64,000 nt of DNA, taken from assembly GCA_020809705.1 (NCBI GenBank), contig CP085836.1, positions 1,240,001 to 1,304,000 of the forward strand, written 5' to 3'. Position 1 is the first letter of the stretch. Each line of letters starts with the position of its first letter. Below, piece by piece: positions 1-10,370 of this stretch. This DNA comes from Calonectria ilicicola. Lineage: Eukaryota; Ascomycota; Sordariomycetes; Hypocreales; Nectriaceae. The notes below the pieces were generated by a model that did no database searches, was not told the DNA's origin, and saw only the letters and a program-made list of their open reading frames with translations. The position numbers and the translations under genes are program-made.

Positions 1-8
1 CATCTCAT

Positions 9-896
9 ATGAATGGTATTGCGCGGCATTTTTCCGGCCAAGCCACTCACAAGCAATGTTATGAAACATATGAGAAGCAGTCTGATGAGGACCGCCAGGA
101 ACAATTAGAGAAATGGGATAAACTATTGAAGGAGCATCCTGAATTGTCCCAACTAATCGAAAAACACCTTAATCTGCGTGGCGTCAACGGTCTGTGCACA
201 ACTGGCACCACCAAGACGAACATAGCAATAGGATCGAGTATGGGCCTGCCTATGGAAGACCCATCCTTGTCAAGAGTGACGGAACCGCATACTCCTTCAG
301 TTGATATCACTAATGAACGAGCGACCAAAAGACCGCGCCTGAGCGAGACCCAGCCAATGATTGCATCCATTCCCACGGATAGGATACTCACTCACGCGCC
401 ATTGGACGCCGCCAAATGCCTTTTGCCGGGCGACCTTCTCGAAGATATCGTTCGGGAAGTAAACCCAACAATGGAAAAGAAATACGCTGCCGGTATTACC
501 ATGCTGTTCACAAATGGCCATGATGACACAGAATGCAAAATGACGCTTCACATCAAGCCAGAGGCTGTATCTCATTACGCTCAAAAGTGGTTCGGCGTGC
601 GGCTGGAATCTCGAGATGGCCTTAGATATGTTCGACTCGCCAACTTGCCTACTGTTGTTATGGCACAAGGTTTCTCGGGCTTTGATCCTCTTCATCTGGA
701 AGCCGAATTTGGGGTCGAAATTGGCAAAGCCATTATGGCAAGTCCGACTTACCAAAAAGAAGTTGAACAGGGGAAACGAGGAACCCAGACAGTCTTAATG
801 ACGATTTCATTGTTTGCGAGAGAGCCAGCACAAGTAATGTTGACATTGAGGTTCTATGAGGGTGGAAAAATCCGGGAAAGATTATATCCTTCCTAA
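9..896 (+). CDS. Hypothetical protein, 5' end possibly outside window
   Basis: A 295-codon open frame ends with TAA at 896. I do not recognise the family. The first 50 residues are charged and probably helical (KQSDEDRQEQLEKWDKLLK). A basic stretch RATKRPRL around residues 104-111 could be a nuclear localisation signal. The last 150 residues look like a folded domain with no motif I can name. The frame starts 8 bases from the window edge, so the ATG at 9 may be internal and an upstream exon may be missing. Its stop lies 6 bp from the stop of the opposite-strand frame at 903, so the two genes would converge. Confidence that it is coding comes from length and composition, not homology. Confidence 0.6.
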   Translation: MNGIARHFSGQATHKQCYETYEKQSDEDRQEQLEKWDKLLKEHPELSQLIEKHLNLRGVNGLCTTGTTKTNIAIGSSMGLPMEDPSLSRVTEPHTPSVDITNERATKRPRLSETQPMIASIPTDRILTHAPLDAAKCLLPGDLLEDIVREVNPTMEKKYAAGITMLFTNGHDDTECKMTLHIKPEAVSHYAQKWFGVRLESRDGLRYVRLANLPTVVMAQGFSGFDPLHLEAEFGVEIGKAIMASPTYQKEVEQGKRGTQTVLMTISLFAREPAQVMLTLRFYEGGKIRERLYPS

Positions 897-902
897 CATA
901 GC

Positions 903-1320
903 TTATGACTCCACCACTTTACCCTCGACGCCCCTCAATAAAACCGAGGTTCCTTTGTCAATGACACCATAGTATTGAACAGATTCGTTTAATTTTTCCC
1001 GGCCAATACAAACGTTTGTTGTTGTTTTGCCATCATCTGCAGTAACTTCTCGCCAAATCTCATAAGCTATACAGCCTTTAAAATATATTGTCTGGTTTGA
1101 CCCCTCCACTGTAATTGGTACCGCTCGTCCATGGGAGAAGTCGATCCCATCCTTTGATTCTTGGGGTTTGAAGGCCTTCATACATCATTAATTTCTTCTT
1201 TGTATTCTTAGGTCTAACATACCATAAGCCTATGTTCACCTCCCTTTCAACTTGAAGGGGAAATCTTGTCGAATGGATATCCTTGTCAAAGCAGCAGTTT
1301 AGGCTTGTAATTGTACACAA
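903..1320 (-). CDS. Hypothetical protein, C-terminal part; 5' part unresolved
   Basis: The stretch 1181 to 903 on the minus strand encodes 92 residues beginning MKAFKPQESKDG and reads like real protein, with alternating hydrophobic beta-like segments. In another frame just upstream (about 1290-1195) there is another protein-like segment, EVNIGLWYVRPKNTKKK. The coding sequence therefore probably continues 5' through an intron or frameshift that I could not place. The family is unknown. It converges tail to tail with the plus-strand gene ending at 896. Confidence 0.35.
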
Positions 1321-2029
1321 GCTATAACAGTATTAGATTTCGATGACACCTCATACCTCAGCAAAATGCGATGATCCACCCTTGGAACATTCTCGTTGTC
1401 AGGCTCCAACCAGAGTAAAAATCGACCTTGAGGATTGCTGCCCCATCAGTGCCTTAGGCATGAATATTACTAGCGGGGTTATACGCATGACGTAGCAAGT
1501 GGGAATAGCGTGGTCAGGAAGGTGGACAAGGGAAAGGTGCGTTAAGGGAAGGTGCGCTAAGGAAATGTGCGCTAAGGGAAAAGTATACGAAGAAAAGGTG
1601 CGTTAAGAGAAGGTGCGCTAAGGCAAAACGTACGGTGAGGGGTAGGTACACAAGGTGAGAAATTAGCGAGGACACGGGTCACTTAACCGAAAGCGGCCGA
1701 ATCCGAGTGGAGTACGGACTCCATATCATGGCCTAATCTTCAGTCAGGCTAATGAGGCAGGTGCGTCAAGTAGAAGGAAGTACCTTAAGCAGTCAGGGCA
1801 AAGAGATGGTTGTGGAATGATGCATACTCAATGTGACAAGACCTGACTTGGCTAATAGTCAGATGATTAAAGCTTGCGTCTTCACATAACGACCCAACTA
1901 ACCTGGGCCCTTAATATAAATATTTCTTTCTGCTCCCATTAAAAACAAGTTCAGCCAAATCAAGTCGCGTAAGAAATATCACTTATAGTCATTGTTATCA
2001 AATCTACATATTCATTTGCATATCCCAAT
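1321..2029. other. Intergenic stretch with the 15-bp array
   Basis: No convincing coding sequence. Apart from the 15-bp array there is ordinary single-copy sequence. The last 100 bases before 2030 are A/T-rich with an A-run and no clear TATA box. Confidence 0.5.
1534..1624. repeat. 15-bp tandem repeat, six imperfect units
   Basis: Six consecutive units of consensus AAGGTGCGCTAAGGG run from 1534 to 1624. The fourth unit is diverged and 16 bp long. The units alternate GCGTT and GCGCT at the centre. The array lies in the gene-free stretch 1321-2029, upstream of the gene at 2030. Confidence 0.85.
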
Positions 2030-3040
2030 ATGGCGACCCTGGGCGTGAGCATGATTCCGGAACACTTGCCCCAACATCCAATGGTCTTCACCCTCCTCAA
2101 TTATATGCTACAAAACGATATCGAGTTTGCAGCCTCTGCTTTTTGGCAATCGATATTTCAAGAATGGCTCCGTCTAGAGCATGGAGTTATTCCAGTATGC
2201 GAACAAGCACCTGGCAATGTCAATAATCGAAACCGGGTGGATATTATGCTTTTGTCTGATGATTCCGGCACCGTCAGTCTAACCGCCATCATTGAGATAA
2301 AACGCATTGGCGCAAACCGAGATTCCTTGGTTGAACAAACTTTCGAATCCTGTCGGACAGCTCTGCAACAACGTCAACTGGAATTTGTGATATCAATGTC
2401 CATTCATGGACAACACTTTCAGGCTTGGATTTTACATCAAGGCTCAAGCACCTTCCAAGTTTTTTTCTACAATTGCCCTGGGTGGATTTCGATCCTTGAG
2501 CCTGATGGACGGCTTTTTAACCAGTTTATCGGTGCCATGCGAGACCTGGATAATCTCGAATCATACCGCGACTGTCCTCGTCCGTCTGAACAGACCACCC
2601 AACAAATAGACCCAGACCAACAATACGGGGTGCCCTCAAGCTATTCCATTCCTTATCATCATAAGCCTAGTCAGCCCGAGCATATCCATCACCTGGAATC
2701 ATCCCAAAACCAGGATGTCGAAAATGAAACCGATAGTCCTCAGGCTCAAGCTGAAGTGATTGGCGGGAGTGCAAGCGGCGGTACCAGTGGCGGTGCTAGT
2801 GGCGGTGCTAGTGGCGGTGCTAGTAGTGGAGGGAAACACTACACCGAGGTCCAGTTTATCCGTAAATCTGGTAAAAGCCACCATAAGTACTATTTTCTAG
2901 ATCACAGAAGTAAAAAGGTAGATGTAAGGCGCCGCGATTGGACCAAGACAAGAAATCCAAAAGGGGAGCTGTACTATGAGTACGCAAAGGAGTCGGGGCA
3001 GACAACGTACTGGTGTGGGTCGCTGCCTTCTGATGCCTAG
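2030..3040 (+). CDS. Restriction-endonuclease-fold protein with Gly/Ser/Ala linker
   Basis: A single 336-codon exon, ATG at 2030, TAG at 3038. Residues 1-60 are helical. The segment RVDIMLL at residues 69-75 followed by IIEIKR at 87-92 gives D71, E89 and K91, the spacing of the D...E-x-K core of the PD-(D/E)XK nuclease fold. Residues 180-245 are polar and low complexity and end in a Gly-Gly-Ala-Ser repeat. A basic C-terminal domain follows, about 70 residues rich in Lys, Arg and Tyr (for example SHHKYYFLDHRSKK) and ending with a WCG motif. The design, a nuclease-like core tethered by a flexible linker to a basic module, suggests nucleic-acid binding. That is inference from motifs; activity is not shown. 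No intron is needed and there are no stops. Confidence 0.7.
   Translation: MATLGVSMIPEHLPQHPMVFTLLNYMLQNDIEFAASAFWQSIFQEWLRLEHGVIPVCEQAPGNVNNRNRVDIMLLSDDSGTVSLTAIIEIKRIGANRDSLVEQTFESCRTALQQRQLEFVISMSIHGQHFQAWILHQGSSTFQVFFYNCPGWISILEPDGRLFNQFIGAMRDLDNLESYRDCPRPSEQTTQQIDPDQQYGVPSSYSIPYHHKPSQPEHIHHLESSQNQDVENETDSPQAQAEVIGGSASGGTSGGASGGASGGASSGGKHYTEVQFIRKSGKSHHKYYFLDHRSKKVDVRRRDWTKTRNPKGELYYEYAKESGQTTYWCGSLPSDA
2777..2824 (+). repeat. 12-bp in-frame repeat coding Gly-Gly-Ala-Ser
   Basis: Four 12-bp units GGCGGTGCTAGT, the first diverged to GGCGGTACCAGT, lie inside the gene at 2030-3040. They encode a flexible GGAS linker between the nuclease-like and basic domains. The three near-identical units suggest recent slippage. 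Confidence 0.9.
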
Positions 3041-3203
3041 AATTTAATTCGCTCGCACGCGTGCCTGCACGCGACGCGTACATAAGACACTCTCTGCTAC
3101 ATTTAAATTTCAGAAGAATCCTGCCGCTTTTTATTTTGCCACTCTTGTCACGCACAAACCACGCAAAACGTCACATTTCTCGCTCCTCAACCGCCCTACT
3201 GCT

Positions 3204-5087
3204 ATGAAAAATATCCGACCTTGGTGTGGCCTTTGCAATTTTGAGTTCAACGAGGGGGACGATGTGACCGTGGGTCAGCTTACCGCCCCTTGCTCGATAC
3301 ATTCTCATTTACTAACTAGGCTCAGTAAACCAGGATATTCATTTGTCAAGGGGGTTTAAGTACTATGCAATAAGCCTGCAGGAAAGCGACATAAAACACA
3401 ATCATATCTATTTTCCCACCAGAGATGATATTTCACCGGAATTGCATGCTACAGGCTGCCATACAGAATGTCTTGATTTTCTTGAAAGCAACAGCATTTC
3501 ACTTTCTAAGTTTATCGGCATCGTTGCATACGACTTCGTCCCTTCACGACTCGAACTAGAGCGCCGTCGTCGCTGGATGCAGGACAAACTGGTTGATCGA
3601 CTGTCTACAGCGTGGAAATTTAGTGCAGAAATCCGGCTTCATATTGTTCGATATTGTTTTTCACAATTGTCAATCGCTTTCACACTCTCTGCTTTTAATA
3701 TGCTTAATAGTTCAAATGTGCGAAATCGAATAAAACCCGCGAAGCAGGTTTGGGCACAATGGGCAAAATTCGAGGGGCAGTTTTATATAACCGACTTGTC
3801 GAACGAATATCCCCAACAAAGAGAAAAAAATCGGCTCATTACAATGATAAAGCCACGCGGGTTTTTTGATTCGACATATGTGGCTTATGATCATCTAGGT
3901 ATCCGGCATATAACGTTTGCAGACTCAAGTAAAACAATACCAACTCATCACCATAATGGCCTCTGGTGGAGGACGATTTCACTTAAGGCGGATGATCAAC
4001 TTGAAGACCGTTCTGATGTAAGATCGCCTTTGCAAGAAGGTCACACATACTAAACTTCCCAAGGGAATCAAGTTGAGGCATTTGAGAATACAAGACGAGA
4101 ATCAAATTCCAAGTTCGACCAGCGGTACTTCACTTTGGGCCATCCCTCGGCCGAGCTCGAGACCATTGCGCTTTTTTAATCTTCACACCAAGCCTTCGAT
4201 CTCTCCTCGGATGAACTTTTTCGAATGCAATAACCCTCTCACGAGAGCATATTCTGCATGCTGGCATTATCGCACTCTTACGATTCGCACACATCTTCTT
4301 GAAGAGAATCCTGCTGAATACTATCGAAATTGGTCGACTGATTACCGCGATGCTGTTTGGTTATATATGCCCATTGATAAAGGCGAGTTTATTGAGGAAA
4401 TATGGGGTCGCCCAATCGAGCTCAAAGCCTTCGATATAGTGGTAAGTGGCTAAATAAATTCTACAAACAATTTTAGAATGCATAATTGACTCTCAGTAGA
4501 TGAGAACAAACAAGGGAAGAATTTGGACAGTTGGGCCACAGAGAAAAGGTCGACAAGTTGCGAATTGGTCCCTTCTCTATCGGTGGGAAGAAACATCCAA
4601 TCTTGTTTTTATTGAGGAGTGCTCATTTGGCGTCAAACAACTGGCTTTTGACACAGAAAAACCGCATTTATCCAACAGCCAGCTTATTCTTCCGACCCAG
4701 CATTTGCGATCCTCTTATCCTCCATCCAAAAGACTGGAAAAGCTCTTCTATACATCCGCACCATTAACAGGGGTATGCACGGTGACTCCCTGTCAAAACC
4801 GAGTTAATGGTTACCTTACTATCGTCGGATTACTTCTCTATTACAAGGATGGACATGAAAGAAGCCTTGGACAGATTCGTTTGGATCGACTTGGGACCCC
4901 AATCCATACACAGAACTCAACAGAACTGGCCTACATGCCGAGCGATGATAAACAAAATATTCTAGACCTACGAGTTGTTGATAGTACACATGGAGGGGAT
5001 AATTGGGTTTCTATCCCATTGTCAGGAAGATTGGGTTGTTGGTTCTCCAATGCACGATGCGAACTATTTCATGAAAGCGAAGGTTAA
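3204..5087 (+). pseudogene. Conserved fungal protein, three exons, one frameshift
   Basis: Reading starts MKNIRPWCGLCNFEF at 3204, with a CxxC pair typical of the start of this fungal hypothetical family. It continues to GYSFVKG near 3351. A run of five G (3349-3353) then shifts the frame; with four G the protein would continue directly into the long frame that contains CHTECLDF and SRLELERRRRWMQ. Two introns fit exactly: 4018-4063 (46 bp, ACTAAAC branch, phase 0) and 4442-4499 (58 bp, GTAAGT donor, phase 0). The rest is uninterrupted to the stop at 5087 and carries the family blocks WWRT, DAVWLYMPIDKGE and FGVKQLAFDT. I recognise the family as a widespread fungal one of unknown function. The G-run lesion is either a real mutation or a sequencing error. 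A 28-bp GT-AG stretch there is too short to be a normal intron. Confidence 0.7.
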
Positions 5088-6378
5088 GTTAGCCTTTGGG
5101 TCAGCTTACTAGCAACCAGATAGTATCTCTTTACCAATTGAAGTTCGGCTCTCTTATTAGAAAAACACCCATTTCGAGATATATCCGCCACAAGTATGTA
5201 ATTTTTTAAATTTTTTATTTTTTTGGGGATTGATTTGCAAGAATCGTGATTCATGGGACCTCATATTGGGATATTATCCCGTCGCTGACTCGATTGTCCT
5301 ATCTCACGCTGTAAAGGGTGATACTGCATCAGCTCGATCCAGAGCCTTAGTGTAAAGTCGGAACAAACCATGCACATCCTGCAACTACGCATTTAATGGT
5401 GTTGGTCCAAATTTCTAGATAGTATCTTGTAAGGTACAGGTTGGGGCTTTATCAAATCAGAGTATACAATGATCGTGGTCACCTAGGGAAAAAAAATGAA
5501 TAAATATTAGTCTCATCTAGGCTTCTGTCGTTGGTTTCATTTGTGCCTGACTAGGAAAAGCGGGCCCTTATTACGTGAAGTTCCTGTTAGTAGACCGGTT
5601 TGGTCTTGGGCCTCGTCAATCCCCGTCTAGTCCATGGCAAGTCCTACAGATATCCTGAGAGGCCAGGTTCTAATGGGAGTAAGAACCGCAGCTGAGCAGG
5701 CCAGAACAGCACTCGTTCTATGAGTGATTGTGAGATTGTGGGTTAAATATATTAACCCTGTATGCTCAAGTCTATTTGGAAGTCAAGTTACTGCCCTGAT
5801 TAACCAAGAAAGAACTTCAATTCAGTTGATCTTCTTACTTGTTATCTTTCTAATTTACTTCGCTATGACAACCGTTGGCCTAGGCCTATACTTCCTATAA
5901 TTACTGATCTGGTCTTATGTTTAAGACTTCGGCCAATTGTTTATGGCTGCAACCATTGCATAGAAACCAATTGCCTATAGTCTTTAAGTTGTGACACCAA
6001 GAAAAAGATTATATTTTGGGTCATTATATTTTTGTTGTGTAGACTGGATCCTTTACTTTCAATAATTTAACATATTGTTGACAAGGGCTGATTAAAGAGA
6101 AATCGCGCAATTTTGTTCATGGTGAAATGAGAACGTGTATGCACCCTAGAAAGTCTCTCTGCCTTAGAAGCCAGGCATTAGCAATCACTTGCTCTTAAAC
6201 GTAGATAGGTTGGGATTATTATTACTATCATTAGGGCGAATTTCTGGCTGTGCAGAGGGATTACTAGGGAGCATTATTATTCATTCATGATTTATTATTC
6301 TTTTAGTATATTTTATAGTTTGTTGGAGATAATATAAAAACGAATGAATTCTTAATCGAAATGCTAGCTTCGGTCTGG
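5088..6378. other. Gene-free stretch, A/T-rich
   Basis: No open frame or transposon motif that I can support. A T-rich run lies at about 5209-5224. The stretch includes the 3' flank of the gene ending at 5087 and the 3' flank of the minus-strand gene at 6379. Confidence 0.5.
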
Positions 6379-7014
6379 TTAATAGGAGCTACCAGTTTCA
6401 GATTGTTGGGTAGTAGTTTGGTTTGATAACTTGTCTTCCGGACTAGAGTACTGTAAATTAACAATGTAATCTAGGCGGCGAGCCTTGCTACTATCTTTAT
6501 TAGTCCTGCAATAAATTAAGATTATTTGTTTCAACTTACCTTTCAAATTATTAATCCACATCGAACCATCGTCTTGCGTGTTCGTTTTGGCCCGGATCAC
6601 CTGACAGAGCTTTCGAACAGCTAAGATTAAAGCTACCACGACCATAACCAAGACGAGCCAGGGGTTTGAGGCCAGCCATTGATACACTCTATTGACAAAA
6701 TGCCAGCAATCATCTCGGAGACTAGGAGTAGGCCATAGCTTTGACAAGATCCACTGCTTCCCTGAGGAGATCCACTTCTTTATCAGTGGCCAGCGCCGCA
6801 AAGCCTTGGCAAACAGAGCAGCGATTAGCAATGAACATTTATCCCATAAGCCCCACAAACTGATGCCTTCTTCGATAGCATCTGACCCGGATTCGCAAAT
6901 GAATTTGCCAACTGATTTGAGGAACCGTTGGATATACTCCTGAAATTCGTTAGCGAGCTCTCCTATTGTAATCTGGATGATTAGGGTATAGCATCTCAAT
7001 TGGAAATACTGCAT
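6379..7014 (-). CDS. Small membrane protein of unknown function
   Basis: An open frame of 211 codons on the minus strand. It has amphipathic helices in the first 100 residues, including a Trp/Lys-rich stretch around residues 73-95. One strong membrane segment follows (WLVLVMVVVALILAV, near residue 120) and then a polar tail rich in Ser, Thr and Gln ending QQSETGSSY. A short GTAAGT...TTGCAG sequence sits at 6539-6506. At 34 bp it is too short for a usual intron and splicing it would shift the frame, so I kept the unspliced reading. The protein is probably anchored in a membrane by a single helix. The family is unknown to me, and the ATG is a guess because the upstream sequence is A/T-rich with no other signal. 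Confidence 0.45.
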   Translation of the reverse strand: MQYFQLRCYTLIIQITIGELANEFQEYIQRFLKSVGKFICESGSDAIEEGISLWGLWDKCSLLIAALFAKALRRWPLIKKWISSGKQWILSKLWPTPSLRDDCWHFVNRVYQWLASNPWLVLVMVVVALILAVRKLCQVIRAKTNTQDDGSMWINNLKGKLKQIILIYCRTNKDSSKARRLDYIVNLQYSSPEDKLSNQTTTQQSETGSSY

Positions 7015-7934
7015 TTGGATCGATAATAGGTTTGGGCATCATATTTATAGCCATAATAGATGATAATTATTTAGTTGTTTATTTAATGGTTGTTGAACTG
7101 TTTAAAGGCCGACATGGAGACCACCCTAACTAAAGTAACCCTGCACCAAACCCGTCACATGAGCAAAAAGTCTTTCTCACATACATTAACCACTTGTGCT
7201 CTTTGTAAAAAAGGGATGATTTCGTTTCATTGGATGAAATGGGCTGCTTATCATCGCCTCAAAACACCACCATTGGCTGCATATGATTAGCTAATTGCCA
7301 AACCTGGCATCCAATCGATCAACGTCACCATCCCTGAGGCGCCCTCCCACCTATCCAAAGTGGTTTACATCCAGGTCGCTCACCTAACACATTTGCACAC
7401 AACATGCGGGATCCTACTCAAGAATACTTTAGAAAAACGGGCCCCGTTTCCATTTCTCACCCAATCAAAATGTCTTTCGGTCATGAAAGATGGTTTTAAT
7501 CCTGCCAAAAATGAACACTCAAAAAAAAAAAAAAAATGAACACCTACATCCTTGATCCCTGTTACTGGCCTTCTGATTGGTGGATTAAAGGTTTTACCCG
7601 ATTAATAAGCTGTTCTTAGCTGCCTATTGGATCGGATTAACCCAAAAAAAATCAGCCCTCAAAGGTTCATTTTCTTCCTCTTTGCTTGGACTTTAGCTTG
7701 AGAAAACACCGATTCTTAATATTCTTACTGGGTAGTGAGGTGTTTTATGAATCTGTGTTTAATTCTATTTTTAATTTTAATTTTATTGGATAAGGTGCTA
7801 GCCGTTAGTAGCCGCTGAGGGCCGTTGAGAACCAGGACGTGGTTTGGGTGTATTGATGCAGAGAGAAATAAAGGCTTCATTAATGGAGCGACATAATGAG
7901 CTGTAAAGATGTTTTCCATACTATTTGTACTATA
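7015..7934. other. Gene-free stretch with poly-A run
   Basis: Holds a 16-base A run near 7521 and, at 7435-7450, one occurrence of the GC-rich motif AAACGGGCCCCGTTTC that recurs elsewhere in the window near repeat ends. A 66-codon frame at 7090 is not supported by anything else. Confidence 0.4.
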
Positions 7935-8388
7935 TAGATGGATTTGATAATAATGATCGAGCCTCGTTCAATGTAGTCTTGCAGAGATTCTCCAATTGGG
8001 CCTCACCATCCAACATTTCGGGGGGAGTGCAATTGTTGAGAATATCCTCCTCCCGCACCTTCGACAGCAACATGATGCCATCAAGGGATTTGCACCGCGA
8101 TAGTTATATATATAGGCTATACAGATCGCACTTTGCCGGCTCGAGATTGCCAGTTGTGGGATGTATCTTTGTCACTCTCCCTCGCAGTTCCGACATAATC
8201 TCAAGCAAGGTCTCACCTTGTATTTTATAATCGGTACATGCAAATGCAGCAGTGCAAGGAAGCCCCCGCCGGCTCACACTATGCTTTTGCCAAGGTCTCT
8301 TCTTGGACTTCCTCTTACTTTCTTCAATTGGTACATGTATTGAATCGATGGCAGACAAAGAAATCTGACCCTGTATCAGAACGCTCAT
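7935..8388 (-). pseudogene. Pif1-like helicase, C-terminal remnant
   Basis: The minus strand encodes RRGLPCTAAFACTDYKIQGE followed by TLLEIMSEL, which matches the terminal helicase motifs (TDYKxQG) of Pif1-type and Helitron-type helicases. The reading stops at CDLYSLYI. It resumes in another frame with RCKSLDGIMLLSKVREED and NNCTPPEMLDGEAQLENL, the usual tail of this protein family. The normal continuation after SLYI would be the VQLSRC block, which is lost in the frame change. No ATPase (Walker) region is found upstream on this strand. It is therefore a small decayed 3' fragment of a DNA helicase gene, perhaps from a mobile element. Confidence 0.6.
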
Positions 8389-9741
8389 TCGATGCTAACG
8401 GTCGACTCTCATATGACTGTTCGCGACCCATAAAGTCTGCGGTTGATAGACTCGTCGCTGTATTCAATGACCACGACGAATTTGAAACTACAGCTGACCA
8501 GTGAGAAGACGATAATCGAGATCAGAGATGAAGTTACCTACACACGATGAGCGGATGCTTCCTAAGCCGTGTCATCAGGGTTTCTCCTACGGCGAAAGAA
8601 TCGTGGTCCTAAACCAGTTATCGCTGGAAATGCTGACTGACTAATGGCACGAGCACGTTCCAATGTAGCTGGTGTTGACGGAATTGTTGTGCCAAAAGGA
8701 ACGATTGGTGTTAGCGCGCTGGATAGTGCGTATCCAATATCTTCCTCGGTCGACCAGATGTCGAGGGGTTTGAGGGATACGGACTCGACCGTTGAGGCTC
8801 AAGAGACTTGGATTGTTGAGGAAGCTCTCTCTTGCGAATAGAAACCCCTACATCACCTCCACAGCCTGGCTGGCATGGCGTGTCTACAATAGTCAGTTGA
8901 TCGAGGGTGGAGGAAACAAACCATGCTTAACTGTCTACCGCGATAATCGAGACATTTTGCTGTTAGTCTAGAACCACCGCGAAGAGTAGTGATATGGTCA
9001 ATGGTGGAGCCGCTGTAGATGCCATGGCTGTCCGTTCCTTGAGATGAATTAAGGGTAGATCGACATGATAGATGAGGAAACGTCCAAAGATGGTTAGAAG
9101 GATGGATTTGAGTTGGGGAGCAGGGCTTGATGGTTCGTTGGGGTCGATTCAAGAGTAGGATTTGGTGTTATGGGCTGTGTGGGCTTTGAGTCCAAGTTCA
9201 CGTGTGTTCCCACTTAGGATCGGCTGGTTCAACAACATCAACGCGACATCACCACGTCTGTCGCTATTATCAATTGGGAACCTCATGCACATGCAATTTT
9301 ATTCGAATTTAACGTTGTATTTTTAAACTACGTCCTCCGGGGGGGCCTACCGGGGACTTTTGCCTCCGGCAACAGCGCCAACCCACTCGTGCCCCAAAAC
9401 GTGATACGAAACGTGATGCGAAATATGATCAACGACATCATTGACGGACAATAGAGGCAATCCGGCGAGAACGGCAAAAAGGACCAATTGCCGCTGGGTA
9501 TTTCCAGATCTTACCTATGTCACCACCACAGGCCTACATATCTCCATCTCGGCTACCTATCTCATGGTCAATAAAAGTCCTAATGCAGGCAGATGATTAG
9601 AGCGAGGTTGGAGTGAGGCGATAAGCGGAATATATTTCAGCTACTGAGCTATTGCCGATTCTTCACATTGATCAAGACCGAGGACTTGCTCTTTATCGAG
9701 TGAGGCCCCTAAAAGTCCACTTGTTTGTTCACAATCAAGAG
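8389..9741. other. Gene-free stretch
   Basis: Several short frames on both strands but no recognisable motif, splice-consistent gene or repeat. It may hold further decayed sequence of the helicase remnant, which I could not align. Confidence 0.35.
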
Positions 9742-10370
9742 TCAGATCTCGCATTTGTTTTCGACGTTAGCCTCAATTGCTACTGTAGTCATGTCTTCTT
9801 CCCAAAAGAAATTTAAGAAGTCAACCACCTCGTTGAAGAGTGGGTACCTCTGATGCTTTTCCAAGATGGCGTGGGACCATTTAAAAATGGCGATCTTGAC
9901 TGCAACCTCTTCCTTGGTGCCGGGAAGAATTGGAAGTTGATGATACATTTGAATCGCCATAAGCGAGCTCATACCTCTAGTAAGAGGAATATGGGGAGCC
10001 ACAAGCTAGTGAAAGTATGATGTTAGCTTTCCAAGAAACTAACTACGATAGGATTTGGTCACTGTTACCTTAGTCGTGATCTCTTGGAAACTCCATTTAG
10101 CTTCCAAGATCGAAGCGCAGCCTTCAACTTGCTAGATTTCAAGGCCGCGAGTCTCATCCAGAAATGTTACTCCTTGGAAAGGAGAAAATTCGATCTTTTC
10201 ACTCTCAGTAGCCATGTTGCCTGCATCAATGAAGGAGAGAATTCTACCGGGTAAAGAAGTCGATGTGACTTCGGAGGCTGCATAGATAGAAGAAAGATGT
10301 TTTGGAGGAGTAGGAAACGGCCAAAGATAAATTCCAGCGGGGTAAATATTTCGCGTTTGGCGTGGAAGTG
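9742..10370 (-). pseudogene. Conserved-looking fungal protein with in-frame stop
   Basis: On the minus strand an open reading begins near 10370 (YPAGIYLWPFPTPPKH) and continues through SLPGRILSFIDAGNMATESE to GLEI. It then meets one TAG before continuing in the same frame as QVEGCASILEAKWSFQEI. A 64-bp intron (10068-10005, GTAACA...CACTAG) joins this in phase to LVAPHIPLTRGMSS and the 3' exon ending at 9742. The reading is protein-like on both sides of the stop, so this looks like a gene with a single nonsense change and an unplaced 5' exon. I do not know its function. A CAG-to-TAG change would be a simple explanation, but this is inference. Confidence 0.45.

Noticed and set aside
3354..3381. 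28-bp GT-AG stretch at the frameshift of the 3204 gene
   Set aside because: Too short for a functional intron; a homopolymer change explains the data better.
6506..6539. Possible 34-bp intron in the membrane protein gene
   Set aside because: Shorter than other introns here, and removal shifts the frame.
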